Of a DNA stretch of 64,000 nt, positions 34,247 to 45,895 are shown piece after piece. Location: contig CM051455.1 in NCBI GenBank assembly GCA_028274465.1, positions 136,744,096 to 136,808,095 of the forward strand. Reading direction: 5' to 3'. Source of the DNA: Plantago ovata (taxonomy: Eukaryota > Streptophyta > Magnoliopsida > Lamiales > Plantaginaceae). The stretch's first letter is position 1. Each line of letters opens with the position of its first letter. The notes below the pieces were generated by a model that saw only the letters and a program-made list of their open reading frames with translations, searched no databases and was not told the origin of the DNA. Position numbers and translations under genes: made by a program.

Positions 34247-37200
34247 CTTCAACATCCAAGTCACCACAACCCACACCGTGTAACTCTCTAGCAAGGTCCA
34301 GAGTCTTCTCATAAGCCACTGCTAGCATTCTAAGATACTGAGATACATACACAAGAGAGGAGTGTTAATATCATCTGTTGACAATATAATGTGTCAAAAT
34401 CATTTAAAAAGGCACAGATGGAACTCACTAATATAAGTCCGCCTTCTTCCATGGGAGGCGGATTAATAAGCGATGGCTTTACCAAAAGCTTCTCAAGAAG
34501 TTTAGGAACTCGGTCTTCCAAAACACGCTACATTTAAAACAAGACTGTTACCAATGTGATGCATCATCAGAAGTGAATCCCGTGATCTAAAATTAATATA
34601 ACATTGTGAGGCAATATACTCCTAAACAGGGTAAGATGTGACTTGGTAAAAATAAAATGCAGAAACTAACTATACTTGAAAATGAAGAGAATGGATCATA
34701 GGCCCAGACCAAAACCAGTTTTTGCTCTTCTATACACCAGATTTTAGAAGCACAAAACTCCCTAATTTGATCTGCTCACACCTATTCAAATTCCACTAGT
34801 ATTCTAATGCTTTATAATGAGAATTGAGCAAATGGACCACCTAGATATAATTTTTCTTAATGCAGAAAGATCTTTTCATTATTAAAAACTTTTGGTCTAA
34901 GCAGTTTATACTTTAGACCCCTGATGTGCAATCAGGCGATTGATTAATTAGTTCACATCATTTTAAAGAATGTGTTTCAGAGCTTCTATATTCCACAATA
35001 TTTTAATCATTAGGAGTATGGATATCCACCATTCACTTACTGCTTTATCACTATATCTTCCATATTCCACAATATTTTCATTATTAAAAAACTTTTGGTC
35101 GAGGTCAATGCTTCTAAGCAGTTTATACTTTAGACCCCTGATGCGCAATCAGGCAATTAATTAATTAGTTCACATCATTTTTAAACATGGTGTTTCAGAG
35201 CTTCTATTTTCCAAAATATTTTTCTCATATTTTAATCATTAGGATTTAGGAGTATGGATATCCATAATTCACTTACTGCTTTATCACCGTATCTTCCGTC
35301 AAGAAATTCATGAAGGCTTCAGAATTATGGAGTATGGGACTATGGGTATCCACAATATATTGCAATCCTTCTGTATCGATTCATCTTAAAATTTTCTAGA
35401 CAGCATCTGAATGTTTTCAAGTTTTCTTCCTCCATCATAACTATATAATTTTAGGAATGTTTTTCCAGTCAGACCTTGCCAAGATTGGTGCATAGCCAGG
35501 TTGGGTTATTCAACTGAAGTCGATGCTAGAGCCGTATTGGATGATTTAGTTTTTCCTGATTACAGAATCGTACTTACTGTTTCAGCTATGTTAGCATACA
35601 GATAGTTGCTCAAAATTATGGTACATAGATACTGATTTCAAAATTTTACAGATGAAAAATGGCATTACTGACACGTCAAAATCATACACATGTCCTGTAT
35701 TTTAGCATAATATATGCCTTATAGCTCCAACAGGAACATTCCAAAAATTGCATCATCAGTCATTGCATAAAGAAACTTCCTAACAATGCACAGAAGTGAA
35801 CGGGCCAAGGGAATAACGCAGCAGATTTAAGAATAATTAATTGCATACAAGTACCTGAACGAATATTGTCTTGACTTCATTAGGGGAAGGAAATACTGCT
35901 GTTGTTGTCGCTGCTTCTTTCTTAACGGTATCTGCAAGCCAGTCCTATCAAATGAAAAAAAAAAACGTCCGAAGCCAAACCTTATATTATATCCAAATGA
36001 AGTCAAACAAACCTGTAATTTCTTTGTACAATGAAGTCAATCCACGAGCAACATTACTACGACTAGTTTGAGAACCACTGTCACCAAGAACCAACTTGGC
36101 ATCCGCATTCATGACCTCTACGTCGAACATTGGACGTAGTCCCACGTAATGTTGCATAGCGCTGGTACCCCTGTTAAACTGAACCACAAATCTAACAAGT
36201 GAAGAGGAATTATTTTTTAACATAGAAGCTGCCTTTTGTGCTTTCTACTTCAAATTACAGAACATAATATTACACCTCAGAGCATATTTTTTAACTTCCA
36301 AACCAAAATATGAACATCTAGACATAATGTTAACTATGCTCAAGTTTTCACCATTACGTCTCCGCCAATGCCAACCCCTACCCAGGAAAAAAAAAATCTA
36401 ATAGAGAAAAGAAAACTTTATAAACAAGGAAGATGAAAGGTTGAAAGGAAAAACCACGCACCACACACGCACAGATAGTTTTAAAGGGAAGCCTGTAGTT
36501 ATTTTCGAATTTACATAAACATGGTTTTTTTTTAATACATAATGACTATGAGTAAATTTAGAATTAAAAAGAATATGCTAATAAAGTTCAAACTTTCAAA
36601 TCATTACCTGTGACAAAATCTTTGCACATTCTGCCATTGTAAACAATTACCTTTTTTGCGATGCCACATCGAATTTTGCCAACAATCTGTTCTCTAATTC
36701 TGTGCCATTCAAAAAGGCGATTAATATTTAATTAAGCACAAATTTTAAAAGAAATTCTATTTTGAGAGGGGATGACAGCATAACCAGATGTATTAAATTC
36801 AAGTAAGATGTCATACCGTTGCAATACTCTTGGAGGTTACCAACTGCAACTTCCAAACCTCTGCTAGCTGCTGCATTCCCTACAACGGATGAAACATCCA
36901 TGCCTTGTCTTCCAACATCTTCCTCGGCAAATGATCCTAAAAACAGCTTATCAGAACCACCTCAACAAATATGCTGTCATATCAATGTATGTATAACTCT
37001 GCTAATGAAAAAGGTTAATTTGTCCATATACAAGGTATCCCTGTTTTAAACAAGTATTCATATTCCCATCACAGCTACTGAAGTAATTGCCAATGGAACA
37101 AATAATCTGCCTCTTCCAATTAGAGCTAATTACATTTTGACAGAAAAAACAATTATATTGACACAGAAGATCAAGAAAGGCAAACAATTCTAGCAGATTA

Positions 37201-40200
37201 CAATTAGAAAAAGTGAGGCTCTAACAACTACCTTACAAGATAAGGTGGAGCCAGATGGACATCATGGAATCAATTTACTTTCTCAACTCTACATTGTAGA
37301 ATGACGTCACATGTTTTACATGTCATGAGATTTAATTTCATTAAACTATTTAATGAAACATTTAAACTCACTAGATCTTCTGCCTTTGGAATGCTTATCA
37401 AAAGGGATAAATAGGGGAAGCCCTGGAACAACAGACGGAGCTCAAGCTAGGATGTAATTTTAAACATGAGAGGTAGTTTTGGTCATGTTTACCTAATTCG
37501 CTTCCTACACTAGCAAACTAGGAACTACTCTATAGAAAATCCACCGTTGTCAGGAAACATGGTTCTAGCATGATCCGATGATTCGTGCTAGTTCCACAGA
37601 TGTCGTTCTTATGCGTGACTGTCAATATTCCAAGTATGAATACTGATACTCTACCCAGTTCTTCTGGTTGATACACTGAAATTCTTTGGCACTGAAGTCC
37701 AAACCAACATCAATCAATACACTGGAACAAGAATCAGTTTTCTTGCAAGACTAATACAAGTACAGGGCATAATTAACTTTCACATGTTTCATCAGTTATT
37801 TTTGGCCTTTTCGCCTTTTCTAAAGGCATTTAAAAATTAAGACTGATATTATGAATGAAATGCTCAAGAACTTAATTTGTATTATGAGCCTTAAGAAAAT
37901 GAAACATCTTAAAAAGTGTGAAATGATATGTCATCCGCAATGGTGAGGCCTATCCCCCCCCCCAACACAACATCATCAGATTCCCCACCATGTGTGTATT
38001 GCATATTTGTACCAAGTATATGAATCAGATATACAAATCAGGCCACCCAGCTGCTCTTGCAACTCTAAGTTTGTATGAGAAATGTCCTTTTATGAAATTT
38101 ATGCTGCTCCAGGTCGACCATAGCTAATTCTGTCATTGATTGTTGCTAATAAAAAATATTGGTCAGGGTTATATGCTTTTGGAATAAGGTTTAAGTTTTA
38201 ACAACAAAAGTTGATGAACCTGCAGATATAAGGCTAGCAAGGGATTTGATTTTCAGATCTATAGATGTCAGTCAACACATGTAAATTACAATCTGCAATC
38301 AACTAAGATACATATCCTGCCGTCTTCAGTTGTAAGTTTCCTAGAATTAGTTCTCTGATAAAACAAAGTCTATTAACAAGGTGTTCTAGTGGGAGCTACG
38401 AAGAAAATAAATCTGCATCACATCAGTAATAATACTTTCACTATGGCAATGATTTCCAGTATGAATCAAGGATAATATTTTTATAGATCATCTGAAGAAG
38501 AAAAGAAAAGAAGATATCAAAGTCATGGCTCCATGGTGTCACATATCAGTTCACAGAATAGTTGTCAGTAACGAATAGTGGATCATTACCGACAAGACTC
38601 GCTATGCTATACTGATAAGAATGCAATAGCGACTGATATTTTAATTTGTAAGTAAGAACTTAAATATCCCGCTATAAATGAGGTATCATATTACAATCCA
38701 TCAATAACAGAAGGATTACTGATAATAACATAATTAGTTCATTAAAGTTGATAAATCAAAGTCCAGATACCTCAACTATCAAGCTCCAAATCTTATCTTG
38801 CCAAAAGAAAAAGAAAAACCTTAATTCAACAAATATTCTAGAATAGATATTCATATTTGGACTCAGTTGATTCACCCTCAATTTCACAACAGCAGCGCTA
38901 CTCATTGCTATGTGCTATATGCTATAGCAGCAAATAGCAGTCACAGTATTTTTAAACATGCAGCATAGCAGTGAAGCATCACCTACACTATGATATTCAC
39001 CATTGCAACCTCTGTGGTCACTACAGACAACTATGATTCACAGTTTAGAACATAACACGGTACAAGTAAAAGCAATGAAGTTCAGTGTCTTGCAATGCAT
39101 ACTTAGTATTAGAGTATCACGTAGAATCAGATTAGAGAGCAATAAAGATTGCTCTGATGAAAAGGAACGAAAAACATGGTTTCAAGTAAAAAGCACAAGT
39201 ATGTCATCATATACAAATCTATACATACACTCATGTAAATAAAGAAACCAAGAGTCCACAGTTCCAACTCAAGAGATAAAAGACAAACGTACTCAGTTTC
39301 TGTGCAATTGAAGCAGCCTCGGCTACCCGACTACCATCAGAGAAAAGGGCTGAAAGCTCCATTAAATCCCCTGGACTACTATTGAACTCCATCAAGTACT
39401 GCATGATATGTATGTAGCTGCTATTCAGATGGCATGGTATATGTGTAATCAAAGGCTAGTCATCTCTAGCAAATACTGTGAAGACACTATCTGTTAATAT
39501 TTTACCGAATTCATACCTTAATTAGATCTATAGTTTGACTGGCAGTTTCTCGCTGGGCATCTGCACTCTGAGAAGAAGAATAAAGCTTATTAAATATGAA
39601 CTTCCAAATACACTAAAAAAAAGCTGTTGAAATAGCATCAGGGGATACCTACACGGAGTGATTGCTTTCACTTTAAACTATTTAGCTACCAAACAAATAA
39701 TGCCAAAAGAAATAAAAATATAACACAACAATTACCTGAAGATGGTCCCCAATCTTAGCAGCAGTTTGTCCAACACTTGATATGCGTGAATCCGACCTTG
39801 CGAAAGTCTCAAACAAGCCATCAACACCTTTCTCCAACTGCATATTATGGAAAAATTAACCACATCAGAACTGTTGCATTTGTCTTGTAAATTTTGAATT
39901 AAGAGGGTAACTGTCAGTAACCAACCTCAGAAAGTGTTTTCCGGTGCTTATTGTCTTGAGTGGCAACTTCTTTTTTAAGATTATAGAGCTTTCCATCGAC
40001 CTTTGACAAGGTTATCACTTATCAGAGCATTAGAAAGATGACCAGGTGGGTATCAAGCCAACGCAGGTCACAACCAATCCAAAACTTTACCTGTTTCCGT
40101 AGATCAATTAACTGCATGCATGAATTCTTGAACAAAGACAAGAGTGCATCTACTTCAGGGAACAATGGGCTGCCCTGTGCAAGTCTTCCTGTATCAGACG

Positions 40201-40524
40201 GGGCCCGTCGATGACCATTTGGCATAGCATCATTTGTACCATGTCCATTGGAAGTATCTGCATCTTCTTCTAAATAAGAAGGCAGCAGCTCATTGACTAA
40301 GTTTCCAAACAGTGCATCAAATGAGAAGTCACCCTGAAACCAATAAAATTGTAGCAGCATTTAGCAACTTGACATGACTAAAACTTAATCAGAGCCGCTG
40401 AAGCAAAAAAAAATCTCTCCACACATTATTCGGGCATTACCTTAAAGTCTTCTATGTCTAGAACAAGTGGGCTGGAATCAGTTAATTGCGATTTAAAAAC
40501 TTTAGCTGGCACTCCTCGTCCCAT
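34247..40524 (-). pseudogene. SEC10: SEC10 exocyst subunit gene, 5' half only, with a premature stop
   Basis: Twelve exons on minus: 40441-40524, 40091-40333, 39926-40000, 39736-39837, 39517-39567, 39293-39398, 36817-36936, 36608-36699, 36013-36178, 35855-35931, 34429-34527, 34247-34337. All have usable splice sites and consistent phase, about 435 codons. The product matches plant SEC10: LVLDIEDFKGDFSFDALFGN, LEKGVDGLFETFARSDSRIS, AAKIGDHLQSADAQRETASQ, YLRMLAVAYEKTLDLARELH. In exon 8 a TAA (36647-36649) sits where Asp/Glu is expected (KR*LFTMAECAKILSQ), giving a stop after residue 277. After VGCGDLDVE no further exon exists in the window, although SEC10 is about 830 residues. SEC10 tethers secretory vesicles as part of exocyst; this copy looks like a decaying partial duplicate. 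A functional paralog elsewhere is inferred. Confidence 0.88.
34876..35300. repeat. Tandem duplication (about 200 bases) in SEC10 intron 10
   Basis: Blocks aagcagtttatactttagac, gttcacatcatttt, gtttcagagcttctat and gagtatggatatcca occur in the same order at 34898-35060 and 35115-35270. The copies differ by small indels. Confidence 0.8.
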
Positions 40525-41608
40525 CTTTACTCTCTTTCATCTGTGTTCGGTTAATATATGATTAACCAGAAACATCAAAGATCAGTCCAGTTAATCACAA
40601 AATGAACTAGGCATGGCAATACAATTGTAGCTGAACTAGAAGAACATGAAAGCAACATGGGGATCCACCTCCAAGCTAGACAACAATAAGTTTCAAACTG
40701 AAGATGACGACTCAGGGATAACAATCATTAACTGTCTATAAAGAAATTGTACAGCAACCAAGTTGCCTGGAGTTTCATACAAGTAGAACGATCAAACTTA
40801 CAAGCCCTAACAGTTCATATGAAAATCCCACATTAATCAGGTCTGTTGAAGTTCCGTTATAGGTCTCCTTACCGCAGAAGATGTTACCACCTATTATCAA
40901 CTCGTCTGGGAAACAGAAACTAGCAGGAAACCTAGATCGAATCAATTGACCTAATTAAGATGCCATCTGTTGCCACTAACTAAATTAATTAAGAAACCAG
41001 CAAATGCAATTACATCTTCTACTTGCTATGAATTATTCCAACCATGACATTACAACATATACAAAACTTAATGTGCTGAAACCTATCCATGTAAAGTACT
41101 CATTCCAGTATTCTCCCCAACCAACCAGAACTGGATCCTAAAACAAAAACAAAATGAATCTCAAGTACTACAAGTACTACAAGACTCTCAAGTGAATGAA
41201 TCCACCACGACAATAAGGATTCTAGTAAACCTACCCAGCCAGATTAACATCGATCACGCAATCATACTTGTTGTAATAGCTTATTTCTACAGCATTAAAT
41301 CAAAATTGATGAGATGAATGGTTGGAGTTAATGAGATGTACCTCTAATTTCTCCAACGGCTAACTTGCTAGGATGAGATTGTCCGTCTATGTTCGGAGAA
41401 GGATTCGCCGGAATTGTGGTTTTGCAGTTCGGAAGTTGTGAAATGAGGGGTGGTTTTTTGTTTGTTTATTCACCTGCTGAACTACAGAAAATGGTAGGGA
41501 GGGACTTTGGAGAAGACGAAAAGCTGATGAGCTACGCGGGGTTTGTCGCGTTTATTAATTTGGCTGGCGTGTCCTCGTGATTTATTAAACAGCGACATTG
41601 TTGTTCCC
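40525..41608 (-). promoter_or_regulatory. SEC10 5' leader and upstream region
   Basis: Leader intron and promoter are presumed here. A short + strand ORF (41389-41580) overlaps the likely first leader exon and is not supported as a gene. Confidence 0.3.
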
Positions 41609-43167
41609 TGTAATCAAGGCTTTGGGGGTTATTGAAGGGGAGATGCGGGTGATATGGGTATATATGTCACCACTAAGAGATCTCGAAGTATAGAGCCACT
41701 GTCGTAATGACATCAGATGCCCTCGAAGCGCCTATAATCAAAGCTACACCCGAAGGTGTCTACACCCTCGAAAGGACAGACACCCTCGAAACGTTTGCAT
41801 CCTAGAAGCTACCAGTCATTCACACCCTCGAAAGAGTCTACGCCATCGAAAGGACAGACACCCTCGAAATACCTACGGACAGCTGGGAGACACACCTCAT
41901 ACCCACATTTGTCTATATATAGCCAAGGTACACTACTACTTCTGAACACTCTCAACACACTTCCACTTTCTAAATACCTTTTCCTTTCCTTCGGGTATTT
42001 CCACTTAAATGCAACGCCGGTCTGACTATCGGCAAGCCGGTAAACCACTAACCGCTCCACCCCGTCCCCCAGATTTTCGCTAAGAAATAAATCCAAGAAC
42101 GACTCTAAACGGAGGAGATCTTGGAGATGATGAGGAAAACGGCACGAACCATATTTTACCCGCATCACACATGTTTGATTTGTTCAAGTTCAATTTGTTC
42201 GAGCATACCTAGTACAACTAGCTGCCGAAGGCATCTGTTACGGTTAAAAAGAGCTCGAGTAAAAGTTGGGACAGGATTAGGGATTTTTGGCTTCAGTTGT
42301 GGTAAGGGGGATTCTTGACACGTTTACTTTTTTTTTCTTCAAATAACTAAATATTTTGATATTTTATAAATTGTTTATATTCTGGAAATGTGGATATTAT
42401 ATCAATGTATGGGACTTGATATAATTATCTTTTTCACTGAGAATCAAGTTTGTAAGTTTGTGAATTTCCAAACTGTATTTTTGTTGTGTGTGTAAATATT
42501 TGATTTGTGAAAAACATGGTTTAGGTGTATGTTTCCGCTCATCGGTATGCCTATGAAGTGTGTGACCCTTTCGAGGGGATTGTCGTGCTTTGGAGTACTC
42601 CCAATGTTATGTTTTGTGTAGTGTTATGTGTGAAAGCCGGCACGGTGTGCCAGCACTGTATGTGTGGCCATAGTGTGTATGTCTGATTCGAGCTAAGTGT
42701 TCCGTACTATATACCATGCTAAATATTTTGTATGTGGGTGACAATTGTATTTTGAAACATGTGCTTGATCCGGTAATAGTGTCAAGAGTTCTTTTTACGA
42801 GTTATTAGCTTTCCCATGAGTTAGTAGCTTACCCCCTTACTCCCCCAGTTTAAGTGTAAAAGTGATTGTGGCATTGTGGAGGATTTTCATTGGAGTAAAG
42901 CGGGCCTGTGAAGATTTGAAGGTTAATCGAGTTGTGTTTGTACGTGAAGATATGTATTATTGAGATTATAGTATTTTGTACTCGGATTTGTAATTTGAGG
43001 ATTTTAGTTGTATATAGTTTCGTATGAGGATTTTAGATGCTCTGATGTACCATTCGAGTTGATTTCATTGTATAATTGAGGATAAAAAGGATAGGCTTCG
43101 TGTTGGCGTGAGCCCATCTCACGATACACGGCTGAACGCACCAATTTTTGGTTTTGGGGCGTTACAA
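41609..43167. mobile_element. Candidate solo LTR of a gypsy-type retrotransposon
   Basis: The right end reads ggggcgttaca, the reverse of the TGTAACGCCCC start common to plant gypsy LTRs; the left end could be tgtaatcaagg. No gag-pol, primer-binding site or clean 5-base target duplication is visible. A TATA-like site (tctatatatagcc, about 41913) points to +, so orientation is unsettled. Within it a roughly 80-base-spaced repeat of accctcgaaaggacagacac occurs (41766-41790 and 41845-41870). Confidence 0.4.
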
Positions 43168-43479
43168 TTTCTTTCTCATCATTATGTTTGCCAAATCATG
43201 TTGTGATGCACATATATATGTATGCATATATTGTGTCACATACACATACATGCATACAAATAGATAGCACCATAAAGTATGTACATTGTGTTAATAAATA
43301 AAGAGACAAGCTTTAATATGTATGTATTGTATGAAGACAAATCAATATAAGCAAGGTGTTATTGATTCTCCCTATTGTAATATATGTAATTCTAATGCAG
43401 CTGAGACTTTTTTTTTTAATAATCGAATCATTACAAAGTTAGTAATAAACTATAAATAATCTCGCACTTCGCGAGAATT

Positions 43480-44720
43480 AAACTTATAATCTCTAGTGTT
43501 ATGACACCTCTAGTTGAAACCTTGGATCATGTGCTTTTTTATTGTCCAGCTTTTCAGCATATTAGAGTTCGACTATGGCCATCTTTTGATAATATGCATT
43601 TCTCTCTATCTTTCATTATGTTTCAAGTCCCTCTTAATGATCAAAAACAACTTTTGCTTCTTCATTCCTGTTGGATTTTTTGGTCTCTTCGAAATGAGTT
43701 TATTTTTAAGAATGAAAGTAGGGGCTTTCTATTCTCAGGTCAGCTCCGTACCGACCTAAACTCAGGTCTTCATTCAATAGTTGCCATGTGGCGCTTAATT
43801 TAATCTCATCCATTCATTTCGGTTCAAAGTCATTTTTGGTACGATGGATTATAATTAATTTTCTTTAACATTAAAAATTACCACAAAACTACAAATTAAC
43901 TATAATGCCCTTAATTTCAATTTATATGATTACATATACACGTAAACCTTATAATTAATCTTAATCACAAACCAAAGTTAATTGATCACAATTAATTTAT
44001 CCATTTCAATGATACATAAACTATCGAACACTTCTAAATAATATACTTCATAGCTAAAAATATAAGCCTTTGTTATTGTCTTCTACAAATATTGATAGCT
44101 AGTGCAATTAGATTATGGGAAACGAATATCCATTGAATTGTTGTTGAAATTAATTTGATATATATTGATTAATTTTAATTTTAGTTAAAGTAAATTTTTA
44201 TTTTTAATTTAATACTTATGAAATAGTAAGAACTTATTTAAATTATTTAAATGAATTTTTTGAAAGTAGGGGTATAACTGCACATTTATATATTTTTATC
44301 AAAATTTAATAATTAGAATGAAATATATAATAAAGACCTACGTTTAGGTCGGTACGAAGCCGACCTGAGAATAGAAAGCCCCAAGAAAGAATTACATATT
44401 CAACTTTATGGTACGGTATTAACAACTTACACAATTTGTTAGTGCTCGATTCCCTCGTAAGATAGAGAAGCAATCTAAATAGATAACATGTGCTTGGAAA
44501 CCACCACCTGAGAATTACATCATGGTTAATACAGATGGATCGAGTATGTCTAACTCGGGGCATGCTGGCATAGGGTGCATTTTTCGTAATCATCATGGGG
44601 ATTTTCTTTTAGCGTGTTCTGATTACATTGGCATCACAAACAATATAACTGCGGAGTTTTGGACAATTAAAAAAGCACTACTTATAGCACAACAACGAAA
44701 CTTAATGAAAGTATGTTTTA
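43480..44720 (+). mobile_element. LINE 3' ORF remnant (zf-RVT and RNase H domains) split by a TIR element
   Basis: 43501-43720 encodes a zf-RVT reverse-transcriptase tail (ETLDHVLFYCPAFQHIRVRL, then HSCWIFWSLRNEFIFKN). 44470-44700 encodes the following RNase H domain (AWKPPPENYIMVNTDGSS, GHAGIGCIFRNHHGDFL). In intact plant LINEs these are adjacent. Here a 662-base element with inverted ends separates them. A stop (TAG, about 44479) lies just before the RNase H core. The upstream RT and endonuclease are missing: a dead fragment. Confidence 0.8.
43721..44382. mobile_element. Non-autonomous TIR element (662 bases) inserted into the LINE
   Basis: Left 43721-43775 (ggggctttctattctcaggt...) and right 44328-44382 are inverted repeats of about 55 bases with a few mismatches. 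The interior is AT-rich and non-coding. Flanking 9-mers atgaaagta and aagaaagaa agree at 7 of 9 positions, weak support for a Mutator-type 9-base target duplication. Confidence 0.7.
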
Positions 44721-44989
44721 TACTAAAAAAAAAATCAATAATAAAATTGGACCCGATCAGAACATAAAATTGGATCGAATTCGCTCAAAATCGATGGCAA
44801 AATGTGAGTGTGTCCTAAATATCATGTCACTCATCCCCTCAATATTGGAGTACTAGTTATGTTATGATATATTAAGAAAAAGGTAGAGAGGAGGGGCCCA
44901 CATAACAGACACACTCTATCCATGTGTTTTTAAAATTTTTCTCTCTGTGAGCAAAGCAGAGAGGTAGGTCTGTTTTTTTTTTGTTTTTT

Positions 44990-45115
44990 CTGCCTCAGAT
45001 CTTCCGGCACCTCTCCACCTGCGGCTGCAATTCCGCTCGCCATTGACCATTTCGACCACCAACGAGTCCATTTCCACTTCCACCTGAGGGATTCGACAAT
45101 CCCAGGCCATCTGCA
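44990..45115 (-). mobile_element. Second LINE RNase H fragment, opposite strand
   Basis: Minus-strand reading MAWDCRIPQVEVEMDSLVVE resembles the middle of the LINE-type RNase H (AW..G...VEVE.DS). It lies about 270 bases from the + strand RNase H remnant and is a separate insertion or an inverted piece. Short, so moderate confidence. Confidence 0.5.
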
Positions 45116-45145
45116 TTTTAAAAATTCCTAAAACTTTTAATGCAG

Positions 45146-45895
45146 CTCAAACAATATACAAAGTCTGTAAGTCTTCTTCCTAAAACAACGAAGCTCCTCC
45201 CTGTTAAAAATTTTCTGCAGAATTTCCTTAAACAAAAACCTGTTTTCTTTGCTTGTTTGAGCAACTATTTGAAAAAACATAGTATTCTATTTGGGATAAA
45301 TTTTGCAGTTACTGATCTGATTGATTGATTGATTTTGTAGGACCATGACTATCTCAAGAACGCTGACAAAGGCCTACCATCTTCTCAACAAATCTCGGGT
45401 AAAATTAACTTCCATGAACATATCATCTCTCACGTGCTATTATATGTATATGTTGATCAAAGTTTACTGAGAATTACAAACTATTGGCACACAACTTTTG
45501 TTGGTGCAGGGCACTATGCTTTTCTTGCCCTTCAATTTCATGACTGCTACAGATCCTATGGATGATCATCACCAGCTCAAGGGTATGTTGTGTTTTTCTC
45601 TACTATTATGTTTTAGTTATATTTTATCTTCAAAAGCAATCAATCATGTTGATCATACAGAGAGCATGCTTCATAAACTGTATCTTAATTTTGTCTAGGG
45701 GAAATATTCTTCCTATTGTACCCCCTTACTAATTCTTGTGCTAGAAAAATATTTTGTAAATCCCTAAGTCTATTGGCTATGACTTTAGTGATTATTTTGT
45801 AAATCATATTACAACATGCTATTGGTCTAAACTCAGTAATTAAAGATGCATTAAAAGTTTTAGGAAGAAGACTTACAGACTTTGTATATTGTTTC
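45146..45895. repeat. Inverted repeat pair of about 38 bases flanking the first mTERF exons
   Basis: caatatacaaagtctgtaag at about 45150 with continuation cttcttcctaaaac is matched in reverse complement at about 45858-45890 (gttttaggaagaagacttac...). The right copy belongs to the LINE RT fragment (encoding TKSVSLLPKT), so the left copy is a small LINE piece inserted in the opposite direction. Confidence 0.75.

Noticed and set aside
36630..36652. A mini-intron that would remove the TAA in SEC10 exon 8
   Set aside because: A GT...AG pair exists, but it would be about 20 bases long, far too short for plant splicing; the aligned residues continue through it.
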